DNA from: Purshia tridentata
Lineage: Eukaryota; Streptophyta; Magnoliopsida; Rosales; Rosaceae
Reading direction: 5' to 3'
Length of the DNA: 31,057 nt
Assembly (NCBI GenBank): GCA_003254885.1
Contig: QANT01003982.1
Coordinates: 1-31,057 of the forward strand
The translations under genes were made by a program, and so were the position numbers. The notes beneath the pieces are model-generated. The model was not told the DNA's origin. It ran no database searches and saw nothing but the letters and a program-made list of their open reading frames with translations. Positions within the stretch are counted from its first letter, which is position 1; each line of letters opens with the position of its first letter. Shown here in pieces: positions 11,409-21,405 of this stretch.

Positions 11409-11883
11409 ATGGACTCCAAACATATGCCAACGTCACTACCTGCCCTTCGGAGTAGCCACTGTAGCAATGATATGCACGAGTCAGGAACATTGAAGGTTTC
11501 CAATACATGTGCCCCGTCCTCTAAGGATGGGTTGCCAGGGATTGTGCCATGTGTACATTCTCCCCCACTTCCACCAGCGACTGTGCGATTCACTGAGTGC
11601 ATGGATGATGAAAGTCGACTTGGTCCCGCATCTGTAGTTCAAAGTCATGGACTCCACACATATGCCAACGTCACTACATGCCCTTCGGAGTAGCCACTGT
11701 AGCAATGATATGCACGAGTCAGGCACATTGAAGGTTTCCAATAGATGTGCCCCGTCCTCTAAGGATGGGTTGCCAGGGATTGTGCCATGTGTACATTCTC
11801 CCCCACTTCCACCAGCCACTGTGCGATTCACTGAGTGCATGGACGATGAAAGTCGACTTGGTCCCGCATCTGTAGTTCAGTCA
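11409..11883 (+). repeat. 238-bp tandem duplication inside the transposase linker
   Basis: ATGGACTCC begins copy one at 11409 and copy two at 11647, an offset of 238 bp. The copies differ at only a few sites (for example AAACATATG against CACATATG, ACCTGCCC against ACATGCCC). The first copy ends GTAGTTCAAAGTCATGG and the second GTAGTTCAGTCATGG. Because 238 is not a multiple of three, everything downstream is shifted by one base relative to the N-terminal domain. Confidence 0.95.
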
Positions 11884-12656
11884 TGGCCACCATCCCGCCA
11901 ACAAGTGGCCAATGAAGAGGCAGCAGCCCCTACCTCTGCAGTTACAGCTCCACATGGCCCATTGGACCTTGGAGGTGTGCCATCTCATTCGTCGCCTGCC
12001 GGGGAATGGCCCGATCCGGTTGTGACCGATGCACAACCTACACGTCCTATACAAAAAAAACGGAAGGCAGATTCATCGCCATCTTTTTTCCAACCGAGCC
12101 AAATATTGGCTGCAACCGAATGCATAGTTGATTGTGCTGCTATTACAGGTTCCAATGGCACGGGTACCCGTTCAGCTGAAGTGGGAGGTGATGGTTTTTT
12201 CCACACCAAGAGCCAACTGCGGCGTCATCTTGGATTGCAAGCAATTATAGACAATCGGGAGTATCGAGTGGTAAGGTCTACCAAAACTATTTTTACCCAA
12301 TGCTGTATTCACCAAGGCTGCCCGTATTGGATTCGTGCTACAAGGCATACGCCTTCGGGCATTTGGAAGATTACAAAAGTTGTAGACAAACACACGTGTG
12401 GACTAAAGCCCGGGAGGAAAGAACATCGACAGGCTACTCCTACTGTTATTGCTGAGTTTATTAAACATAAGTATGTTGGTGTGGGCCGCTCATATAGACC
12501 CCGGGAAATACAAGCGGACATGCACAAGAAGCATGGTGTGAATGTCTGTTATAAAACATGTTGGCGAGCCCGGGAGGCGGCTCTCGAGATGATCCGAGGT
12601 TCTCCGGGGGCATCCTATGGTTTATTGCCTGCATATTGTTATGAATTGCAGCAAAA

Positions 12657-12682
12657 AAATCCTGGCACANAAATCCTGGCAC
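12657..12682. other. Assembly-join artefact: N between two copies of one 12-13 bp word
   Basis: AAATCCTGGCAC occurs at 12657-12668 and again at 12671-12682, with A and a single N between. The offset is 14 bp. Counting one copy only puts the 12684 reading frame back in phase with the upstream transposase frame. The same signature occurs at 18243. Confidence 0.85.
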
Positions 12683-13963
12683 GGTGACTCACATACTCAC
12701 TGATGAAGACCACAATTTCCTATACTTCTTTATGGCCTTGGGAGCTTTCGTTAAAGGTTTTGTTGAACACATGCGACCGACCTTATTCGTTGATGCCACT
12801 TTCCTTAAGTGCAAATACCGCGAAACCTTACTAATTGCTGCAGCTCTAGATGGCAACAACCATATATTTCCTGTTGCATTTGGCATATGTGATAGTGAGA
12901 ACGATGCCTCGTGGGAGTGGTTCTTCCATAAACTTCGTGATGCTATCGGAAATGTGCCATTTTTGGTCGTGGTGTCTGATAGGCACGATAGCATACGGAA
13001 AGCATGTTACAAAGCTTTCCCTAAGGCTGCATACAGAAACTGCATTGTGTACCTAAAGGCAAACATATAGAGGAAGTTCAGCTTGGAAAGTGATGATCCT
13101 GATTTGAATCTCTTCATTTTGGCTACCAACAAATACCAGCAGAAGTCTTGTTTACGTTTGCTATGCCTAATGAGTGAGCCTGTGAGGAAATGGATCACCA
13201 GTGAGGAATTGGGCCATAAAATTTGGGCTCGATCATACTGTAAGTTCAATAGGTGGGACAGCATGTCAACAAATATTGCCGAGTCCCTTAATTCAAAGCT
13301 GAAAGATGCCCATGAGCTTCCAGTGATTGCCCTGGTTGAGTATATCAGGCACACACTACAACTTTGGTTCTTCACCCATCGGTCCAAGGTAGCCTCATCA
13401 TCCATGTACTTGACACTAGGCAGAGGGGAAAGTACACTTCGCCGGCAGATGGAAGAAAGCATGCGGCTAACTGTTCATCCTCTAAATAGAACAAATTTCA
13501 ACGTTATTGAACCCTCCAAGTCGTCATCCGTGTGTGTGAATCTTGAGTACCGAACTTGCTCTTATAGGGAATTTGACTTGGAAGGACTCCCTTGCAAGCA
13601 TGCTCGGCAGTGGCAAGGCACCATGAGTGGAGCCCGTATGAATTATGCTCTCAATACTACACCAACGAAACATGGCATGCAGCCTATGCAATGTCCATTA
13701 ATCCTGTTGGTTAGGAAGACACGTGAAATGTTTCGAAGAACATGAAGAGTCGGGTAGTTTTGCCTCCGATTATGAGACATGAGAGTGGTCGCCCGTGCAA
13801 GCAACGGACTCTCTCTGCAAGCGAAACCAAAAAAAGGAATAAATGCTCAAGGTGTGGGGAGGAAGGTCACAACCGGGCTACATGCAAGAAGCCCATCTCG
13901 TTGTCCTACCGGCCTGGCACTTACACACCCATGGACTCGAATGTGTTTCATGGACTTCACTGA

Positions 13964-14928
13964 ACAACCTCCTTGTACCGCTCTTCAAAGGCCTGTGTGT
14001 GGTCTGTGAACTCACTGGCATACATAATATGCCAATTTGTCATGCTCATTTACTGTGTTGGCATCCATATTGTGCCCAGCCTTTGTACCTTGAACAATCC
14101 ATTGCAATCTGCGATATTAAATTGTGTGGGTAGTTTGTGCATATCTACACAATAACTCACATTCCCTGGCTGACATTGTTATTATTTATTTGTGCGATCT
14201 GTATAATTTGTACTACATAATGTTTACTCATGTCTATCATGTTGGCTTGGTATTTGGCCATCTACCCAGCGTATAATTGTTTACATAATTCAATATAGGC
14301 ATTACTATTAAGAACGGCAGGTGTGGATAGACGGTGGACATATGGGTGACATGACGTGGCCACTTTGTATACATCATTGGTCATCTCTGGATTCATAGAG
14401 TGGACAAACAGCTGCCATTGCATCGCCAAACATGTACAAGTAAGTTTGTAACAGAGGCAGATGCCCAGTCTTGTGTCCATGCTGACAATACATGGACACA
14501 CGTGGAAAACCTGTTGCAACACATTGGCTGGACTTTGTCTACCAGCTGTTCGCGACTGCCAAGTTCTAAATTTACGGTCGTCCGCACTTGGGAACTTCTC
14601 ATTATATCCCAGTCACATTTGCAAGTGTCATGACATGTTGACCCTTACATTTTGTGGCCTGGACTGTAGGTATGTAAGTACAAGCAGTCTATGTACATGT
14701 ACAAGTGTGTGCATGGTTGCCATCGCAGTCTTCTTCAATTTGAATGGTGTTTGCGGCATAGGATGAAACTTTGTATGTGTCTTGCGGTGAAATAACACGT
14801 GATCAAGAATGGGTTCACCGTTACGTTTGTGATTACAATGAAATTCGAAGTTACTTACTAATTTGCCCCTTATTGGTTCTCACGGTTGCTTTTGCCGTAA
14901 CTCAGATGTTACAGATATTAACTATATA
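13964..14928. other. 3' flank of the transposase, no gene seen
   Basis: Non-coding by inspection. It contains scattered GTGGACA and TGTCCA words around 14320-14560, mostly without clear 11-bp phasing. I see no clear hairpin ends. Confidence 0.5.
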
Positions 14929-15387
14929 GGGAAATTCTTACAAATAGACCAAATTAAATTTAAATTAACTGTTTTTTAGACCATCTAAACATTTGTTGGA
15001 CTTTTTTAACTCTTTCACACAAAATAGGACAAAAATACCCCCACCCCATTATAAAGCCTGTACAAATGGTGTGCAGGCAGTGGACTAATGGTTGACACGT
15101 TAATGTGTTGCAGGACAGGCCATGGACAAATGGTGGACACGTTAACTCGTGTTGCAGGATAGGCCGTGGACAAGGATGGTGGACACATTAACTCGTGTTG
15201 TAGGACTACTAGTCTTGGTTTGTCCACAATCTGTTCACTGTTTGAACACCATTTATACTGGCCTTAGAATGGGGTGGGGGTCTTTTTGTGTTATTTTGTG
15301 CCAAAGAGCAAAAAAAGTCAAACAAATGTTTGGATGGTCTAAAGAAGTCATTTTAAAATTAATTTTGTCTATTTGTGGGACAGACCC
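14929..15387. mobile_element. Nested non-autonomous MULE (MITE-like), about 460 bp
   Basis: The left end GGGAAATTCTTACAAATAGAC pairs with the reverse complement of the right end GGGTCTGTCCCACAAATAGAC. The arms stay similar for about 120 bp, up to a shared ACCCCCACCCCATT block. Flanking 9-mers AACTATATA (14920-14928) and AAGTATATG (15388-15396) agree at seven of nine positions, as expected for an old 9-bp MULE target duplication. The core has three tandem units of about 45 bp (GACACGTTAA then GTTGCAGGA). It has no coding capacity. Confidence 0.85.
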
Positions 15388-15809
15388 AAGTATATGATGG
15401 AACTTTCGTGTTTGCTAATTGAGAGTTTGGTTCCATTATGCTTTATACGCCTGAGTTACAGAGCATAATTATGGATCTCAACATGTTGGCTGTGACGTGT
15501 GTATATATTGGACATATGCACATTATGATTTTATGTCTTTGGCGGCAATCGGCATCATCATGATAAAATGCATTGAATTGGGTTATGTGTGTACTTACAC
15601 ATCTGCACTAACTACTGCAGCAGTCACCCTTCAATTGACTTGACAGCAATCTACATTCTTTAAAGCGAGTAATTAAAAATGGTTTAATGGTTTTAGACAA
15701 AATGGTGGATGGCCTAAATATCTCCGTTATCTCTTTGTCTAACGAGCTTCTCATTTCTCTAAACCCCCTCCAGTCAACTTGTGTTTACTAACCATCTCCC
15801 TTGGAGAGC
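15388..15809. other. Spacer upstream of the small-gene block
   Basis: AT-rich, no coding signal. It probably includes the promoter of the gene that starts at 15810, but I cannot pick out a specific TATA box. Confidence 0.4.
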
Positions 15810-16341
15810 ATGGCTGACTCCCCTTACCCATCTCCTCCCCAATCCCCCTTGAGCCCACAATCCCCTTTGAGCCCTCAACCCCCCTCTAGCCCGCAATCCC
15901 CATCCGACAACTTGCTTCCATTGTTGGATGCACCATCTCATTTCCACCGAAGCACGCCCCCGTCAGCTGGTTCATCCAACCATGTGTTCATCACAAATGA
16001 AAGCTCGGATGACGACAGTGCACCAGGTCAGGGTGATCGCGTGAATGATGAGGTCGCATGGTACTAGGACAGGGCCACGGAGTGGAGTGGTCGGGCAGCT
16101 GGGCTGGAACATAAGCTTGAGGAATTCGTGCCACAATAGATGTAGTCACTACGGGGACACAACGTCGCGATGTGGAGCGTAACAGGGTGTTCATGCGGTA
16201 TTTTGATCTAGGATGGCTGCTGCATGATGCTAGAAAGCGGCAATAGACGTGTAAAGAGGTCGCTATTTTAGACTTCCAGCAATCGTCGCAGTGCAAGGGC
16301 ATGCTAGATGGTTAGTTTCAGCATGGGTTCACATTGTTCAG
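15810..16341 (+). pseudogene. Unrecognised proline-rich/coiled-coil protein, copy 1, broken
   Basis: Function unknown. I start at ATG 15810. The N-terminus MADSPYPSPP is followed by a proline/serine repeat (SPLSPQ units) and then GSSNHVFITNESSDDD, AWY, and after a stop DRATEWSGRAAGLEHKLEE. The last parts align with the gene at 19694 (SSNHVYLSDSD.., WYRERTTYWSTRVGHLELDL), so the two are paralogues. The frame is stopped by TAG at 16065 and later TAG codons. A shifted frame then reads RRDVERNRVFMRYFDLGWL. A strong donor-like site (TTCAG/GTAAGC) follows at 16341. It lies between the transposase and the Cys-rich gene on the same strand, so it is probably an accessory gene of the element (inference). 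Confidence 0.55.
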
Positions 16342-17477
16342 GTAAGCAAGGACAGACCCAATGCATGTACTATATATTTTCTGTCGACGTTTGAAAATTT
16401 AAAGCCTTTTAGTAGCATGATTATTTGTAAATTAACCCCAGTTCACTTGAGGTGTGAAATAATGCAACAGTGTTTCTTATTATCACATGTGGGATGTTTT
16501 TCGTTTGTGTCCGTGCAAAGATTATGTGAAGAGTGTGCACCCCAAGGCCACGCAATTGTGGGCCATAACTCCCTCCACTGCCCAAAAAATGGTGCAAGGA
16601 GACCGTGGGCCTCCGACAAGAATGTGATCCCCTAGTTTATGGGCAATGATGTCGTGCTTCTGTGCCCACGTGCCCCATATGATACCTTTTGTGACTAGCT
16701 TGCAAGTGAATGTTGTATATTGTGGGTGTTTTTGTGTTATTTTGTCAGATGTAGGTAAGCTTGGTATGACTACTTGATAAAGGGATTTGGTTGGAGGTTT
16801 TTGTAGTTTAATATTATGCCAACTGTATGGGCACCTCGTAGGGCCTCGATGAACGGCATTGGTTGAATGTTTTTTTTGTCACATGTAGGGGATATTTTGA
16901 GTTGTTATTAAGATGTAGACATTTTGGGTTTGAACAAATGCATGCATGCCATATAACTTGTCAGTAACCGGACATTCCCATGATGCCAAATTGTTGTGCT
17001 TATTACGAACACTGTAAACGAATGAATGAAAGTTATTTTGGCCAACTAATGGACAATTACCAGCCACGCTATGGACACAGCTTTGCCAAGCTGGCTCAAC
17101 ATGTGTGGATTTTCTCAAGTGCGGCCTTTTTTTTGGAGACGGGGTATGTGTGTTGATGATAACGATCATTGCTTTATACTGTTGTGTGTCCAATAAATAT
17201 GAAATGGTTCAGTTGTTGGTTTCCAGTTAGGTTGACCAATAGTTATTTCCGTAGACAAACGGTAGACCAACAATAAACAAACAGTTGACAACTCGGTAGT
17301 GTGCACATGGGTTGTGTTGACCACCCCGTCGGGGTGACAATTTTGACTAGGCACTGAGAAGCCCACTGACCAATAAGGGAATCTCTGCTACCTTCCCTAT
17401 AATCCAATATTTGGTGCTCTCCCTATAAAGCCATGGTCCTACATCATGCCCATCAACTATATTGTTTACCTTGGTAG
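16342..17477. other. Spacer with one possible Cys/His exon remnant
   Basis: A short open stretch at about 16521-16635 reads LCEECAPQGHAIVGHNSLHC, with four Cys and three His in zinc-ligand-like spacing. It could be a further exon of the 15810 gene. The rest of the stretch shows no coding signal. Confidence 0.3.
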
Positions 17478-17891
17478 TCTGAAAGAATAGAGTCCTCCTC
17501 CTTAGCCACTGTCGGTTCACCACCCGACCCTTGTAAGTGTCATCCCAGCGACCCAACTGCCCCATTATATGACTACTGCTTAAGGCAAGAGGTGTACAAA
17601 CCGGACTGGACATTGTGTATGTGCGATGATGATATCCTCTCCTCGTTATGTGACTTCTGCATGAGTCTGCCACTCCCGGTGTTGGCAAATCATCTAAACA
17701 TGCGCCACCAGTGGATAAACCACATCCCGTCACCGAAGAAGCCCAAAGAACTTGTGCCGTGCCGTTGCAAGCCTCCAAATGAACTTCTTTGTGACGAATG
17801 CGAGTTGGGACAACAGTTGGATGATTGGGCAGAAGAGCGTGCAAAGGAGGAGGATTTTCCCCTTCCTCATAAGTCTAACTGGTCCGACTGA
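17478..17891 (+). CDS. Unrecognised Cys-rich protein with repeated CXC / CX2C motifs
   Basis: I do not recognise this family. The frame is open from 17478, just after a TTGGTAG that could be a splice acceptor, to TGA at 17891; there is no convincing ATG at its start, so it may be the last exon of a longer gene. Three similar units are visible: PCKC then LYDYC, LCMC then LCDFC, and PCRC then LCDEC. Units two and three are CXC-X8-CX2C and CXC-X7-CX2C. Unit one has Tyr where the others have the first Cys of CX2C. The C-terminus is acidic (LDDWAEERAKEEDF). Spacing suggests zinc binding, unproven. A (TTG)n run follows at about 17919-17938. It shares the strand and neighbourhood of the two coiled-coil paralogues. 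Confidence 0.5.
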   Translation, partial: SERIESSSLATVGSPPDPCKCHPSDPTAPLYDYCLRQEVYKPDWTLCMCDDDILSSLCDFCMSLPLPVLANHLNMRHQWINHIPSPKKPKELVPCRCKPPNELLCDECELGQQLDDWAEERAKEEDFPLPHKSNWSD

Positions 17892-18764
17892 AGAAGGCTC
17901 ACTGTGCATGGCTGAGCCTTGTTGTTGTTGTTGTTGTTCATCTATGGATGAGTGCATCTCATAGATCGGGGTTGTTGACTGTAGGGCGGTGTGATCTATG
18001 TATTGTGTGATCTATGTATCCAAGTATGTAGTCATAGTGGGTGTCAAATAAAAGGTCCTGAGGTGTTCAATGTTGTGTAAAATAGTTTGTGTTTGCTAAT
18101 GTAATCTACCTCCCAGTATCTGGATGGTTAAATTGCGTAGGTTTTCGTTGCCCACGACCTTGGCTAATGGGGATCTCCATCCCATACCCAAATTCTCCAA
18201 ATCATGTAAACGAATTACTTCATTTATCGACGTCGTCAAGTTNACGTCGTCACGTTCATCCGAGTTATGCGGACAGACTATGGACAGGCAAAGGCCAGAA
18301 GGTGAACACACAGGACTCCGAGCACGTGTGCTTCGGATGTCGACGCTGTGTACCCTCTGTCCGTTTGTTGTCTACTGTATGCCACCAGCGTCCATAAATG
18401 CATACAAATGACATCAATAGCTCAATTTACGGGTAGGGGGTGAAAACGGTGGCCAATTTTTGTGTGTGTAATGGTGGGTTATGTTTACAGACTTTCTATA
18501 TACCCACACCCAACGTCTCTAACTTAGTTACAAACAATAAACCCAGTTGTTTTCAAATGTCTAACAAATAGATTCATAGTCAAGGCATATAGAAAACGAA
18601 CGATTAAAAAGTTGGTACTACGTGTTTGAAATGCAATCTTAGTGTGTACAAGTTGTATGTGAATACATTGTTTCATTTGTATTGCTCTCCATAGGCTGAA
18701 ATTCCGCTATTATTCCTGTGTATATATATGATTTTCGGGCGTCATTACCATCGGTCTGGTTGGA
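17892..18764. other. Spacer with a second assembly-join artefact
   Basis: No gene is supported. A (TTG)n microsatellite lies at about 17919-17938. At 18230-18256 the 13-mers ACGTCGTCAAGTT and ACGTCGTCACGTT sit either side of a single N (18243) at a 14-bp offset, as at 12670. A TATA-like TATATATATG lies at 18721, about 45 bp before a small open frame. Confidence 0.6.
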
Positions 18765-18947
18765 ATGCCCCCGACCCCATTTCCGAGTGAGTATTCTCAA
18801 AACTCGCTAGAACCGTCCCGAAACTCATTGTCCCCCACCTCCAATCTGTTCGATCAGACTGTTTCCAACAAACCCGAAAAGTATGTACGCATTAACCGGC
18901 AGGTGGAGATTGTCATCACATTGCCACAACAATCCGTATGTGTATAA
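18765..18947 (+). CDS. Small Ser/Pro/Asn-rich open frame, doubtful
   Basis: A 60-codon frame begins MPPTPFPSEYSQNSLEPSRN, with a TATA-like sequence shortly upstream. The Ser/Pro-rich start is faintly like the N-terminus of the 15810 gene (MADSPYPSPPQSPL), so it might be a fragment of a third copy. No domain is visible and it could be chance. Confidence 0.2.
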   Translation: MPPTPFPSEYSQNSLEPSRNSLSPTSNLFDQTVSNKPEKYVRINRQVEIVITLPQQSVCV

Positions 18948-19693
18948 AGAGGCTGGCCGATTTTAACGATTGCGGCGTAGCGGACAAATGGAAGACAAGA
19001 CACGGACAATGGATCGACAAAACCTATGGTAATCAGCGTGATTTTGATTTTCGCTTTTCCACGCAAAGACTACGTAGATCACCTAGACTATAGAAGGTGT
19101 GCTCCCGTACCATCCAAACTTTTGTTATGTACTATTTACCAAAAAAAATTATCAATATGTGCAAATATCGCACCACATGTAAATTTTTCTGTGTTAAATC
19201 ATCAACTTATTTTGTAAACTTTATAATTTGCCCTTAACAACTTTATTTTTTCGCTTGGTATACTTCAGGGCAAATTCGAAGTTTGACAAATAAGTGGATG
19301 ATTTAACACAAAATTGACCGGATGTGTCACATTAGCACATGTTGAAAACTTCAGGTGTATTTAAATAAATAACCCTTTTATTTGTGTAATTACAATACAG
19401 ATTTCGTACTGCCTTGTCCAGACTGAAGACCATCAACTACTCGACTTAATTGGGCAGTGAGTTCTGTGATGCACGTCCACTCGCTCATTGATAGCACATC
19501 CACTTAATATGAAAGTCAATGCATCCACCTACTTTCTTAACCCAGCAGCCTCCACTTAATTGCCCATTGATGGCAGCTCGGTATTAATATGCAACTCAAT
19601 ATGTATTCCCTTCAAACAGCTGAAGTTGCAAGTAGGTGAAATAAATTTCACCTCCACCAAGCCAAACATCGTTGACCTCCCAATCCTACGACC
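18948..19693. other. Spacer containing a fold-back element
   Basis: Apart from the hairpin at about 19130-19380, this stretch shows no coding signal. It precedes the coiled-coil gene at 19694 and probably contains its promoter. Confidence 0.5.
19130..19380. repeat. Fold-back (MITE-like) element with about 80-bp arms
   Basis: The left arm includes CTGTGTTAAATCATCAACTT then TAATTTGCCCT. The right arm includes AGGGCAAATTCGAAG then GGATGATTTAACACAAAATT. These are reverse complements with a few mismatches. The outer parts also pair (ATATGTGCAAATATCGCACC against GTCACATTAGCACATGTTG). The loop is short, about 20 bp. It is unrelated to the 6.7-8.5 kb hairpins. I cannot define a target duplication, so the superfamily is open. 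Confidence 0.75.
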
Positions 19694-20185
19694 ATGGCGG
19701 ATAATCCTGCGAGGTCGGGCCAGTCGTCCAGTTCCAATCACGTGTACCTATCAGACTCGGATGTTGAACAACTACCCGCAGACGGCAACCGGGAGCCCCT
19801 ACAATGGTATCGCGAGAGGACCACGTATTGGAGCACGCGAGTGGGACACCTAGAGCTTGACCTGCGAGAGGCGAAGGCCGAGAGGATGCGTGTCGAGATG
19901 GACGAAAATGTCAAGGAGGGCGGGCACGAGATCCGGGTTGAAAAAATACAATCGCGGAAGCAGAAGATTCGCGCTGCTGAGGCATAGATAGCAGCCGATA
20001 CCTCGGAGGCGGTGAACATATTCGTGCATTCAGCGGAATTCGGAGCCATCAAACACACACACTTTATGAAAGGATTTGAGCTCTTCAGAGAATACATGGA
20101 GGTGTCTGTACCACAGGGTCAGTGGCAGCACATTACCCCCCAGATGGCAAGTTCAAAGTTGGGCGGCAACAGTGGGCATCCATGA
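19694..20185 (+). pseudogene. Unrecognised coiled-coil protein, copy 2, one in-frame stop
   Basis: Function unknown. ATG 19694 sits in a good plant context (ACCATGGCG). The N-terminus MADNPARSGQSSSSNHVYLS is followed by WYRERTTYWSTRVGHLELDL and a long charged helix rich in E, K and R (REAKAERMRVEMDENV, EKIQSRKQKIRAAEA) that should form a coiled coil. A TAG at 19985-19987 interrupts the frame. The same frame then continues open with ADTSEAVNIFVHSAEFGAI and FMKGFELFREYMEVSVPQ to TGA at 20183, so the stop is probably a single-base change. It lacks the SPLSPQ repeat of copy 1. A strong donor-like site (CTAG/GTAAGT) follows near 20241, so further exons may exist. Confidence 0.6.
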
Positions 20186-21405
20186 CCATCACGCATTGTC
20201 TTAAGACGTATGAGGGAGTGTGGACTTGCTAAGGGTCTAGGTAAGTTGTGCGAATGCGATATATGTTTGTGTTAATTTGAATTGGCAGATTTGTGTTCCG
20301 GTTATTTTGAAATGATGGTGATGTTAGTATGTAGGTTGATATTGTACGTGCTGTTAAGTATAAAACTTTCGCTTCATATATGTATATATGCTGGGATTTT
20401 CTCGTGTGGACGACCGACAAATACGTGGAAAATGAGTACAGAAAGTGAGATACAGGAATGCAAAAGTGGCTGCAATTGTAAATGGCGTTGTGTGGACATG
20501 TTCTCTATGCTCCGCATAATGTTAAGAATTTGGGTGACAAACTTGTTGAATGAAAGTTTTGACTAAGGGAGACAAAAGGTGGACAGAAAATGGACAAAAA
20601 AACCCACTATTGAAAAAATCGGTGTCAACAATTTGTCCGCCCTTTGGCTCCTTTTTGTTCGTCATTTGCAAACTAATTGGTTATTCAATCAGCGTAAGCT
20701 CATAATGCAAAAATTACCCGTCACATTTCAACTCGCAATGAACCCATTGCAATTCACTGAAGCCCCAAAAAATTTGGCCTTACCAGTTTCCAACTGCAAA
20801 CAGAACATTGCCGACTACAAATAATAAGCTTCCCATGACAATGATCCCATAGCCAATGGGGGAAGGTGCATATACAAAATACAGCAGTTTATGATGTGTT
20901 GCAGCTAGTTTTTATTGTTGGTGTCCTCGTATTGTCTGGACTTTGTTCACTTTTTGTTTACGTCCTTAAACTTCAAAAAATTGGTCGTGATTGTTTGACA
21001 CACAGGGGGGTTGTCCCTTACATTTGATTAGTCTTTAGTCCTAACTATAGTTAAAAGTTATTTACTTAACCAAAAACGCTATGAAAGGGTTTGAAAATTG
21101 ATTCGTCCACTTAGGGGAGGACTTAGGAGAGCTTGAAAATGCGAAACACTGTATTCTTATATATGCTCCTCAATGAGTTTTGTTATAACTAACGTTCATG
21201 TGCAATTTAAAAAGAATTCGGGTAGACCCCAATCACCTATGCCGTGCATGTACTGAAGGTGGTCTCGGCCTGCCGTCACTCGCAATTACGTTGATGACAC
21301 GACCCTGCTGAAATAGTCATAATCACAAAGTGCATGTACACTACACTATTCTACCAAAAATCTAGTTTGCACAAGAGACAGTCATCATCCACTAGCAACA
21401 GCAGT
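20186..21405. other. Spacer between convergent genes
   Basis: No gene is supported. It holds scattered GTGGACA words (20413, 20580-20600 with 11-bp spacing) and a possible diverged hairpin between about 20565 and 20665. The right part near 21190-21400 is probably the 3' untranslated region of the minus-strand Ulp1 gene. Confidence 0.5.

Larger units (their letters stand above)
11079..13963 (+). pseudogene. MuDR-type MULE transposase, broken
   Basis: The DDE transposase moves the element by cutting at its TIRs; it acts in the nucleus. I start it at ATG 11079, immediately after a TTTGCAG acceptor. Parts in order: an N-terminal domain typical of plant MULE transposases (MDVVRVICYYNGNW..); a low-complexity linker with a 238-bp duplication; a Cys/His cluster (CCIHQGC then DKHTC, 12300-12400); the MULE catalytic domain with D in LFVDATFLK (12792-12794), D in VVSDRHDS (12978-12980) and E in NIAESLNS (13281-13283); a SWIM finger (13550-13600); and a CCHC knuckle CSRCGEEGHNRATC (13843-13884). 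Lesions: +1 shift from the duplication at 11647; TAG at 13068-13070 between the second D and E; SWIM CSC changed to CSY; a frame change right after PCKHA (about 13598) that fits loss of 4 bp from a GCAT repeat; then TAG at 13712 and TGA at 13724. The shift at 12670 is an assembly artefact. Confidence 0.9.

Noticed and set aside
12670..12670. Natural frameshift in the transposase
   Set aside because: The N with flanking 12-13 bp repeat is better explained by an unmerged contig overlap.
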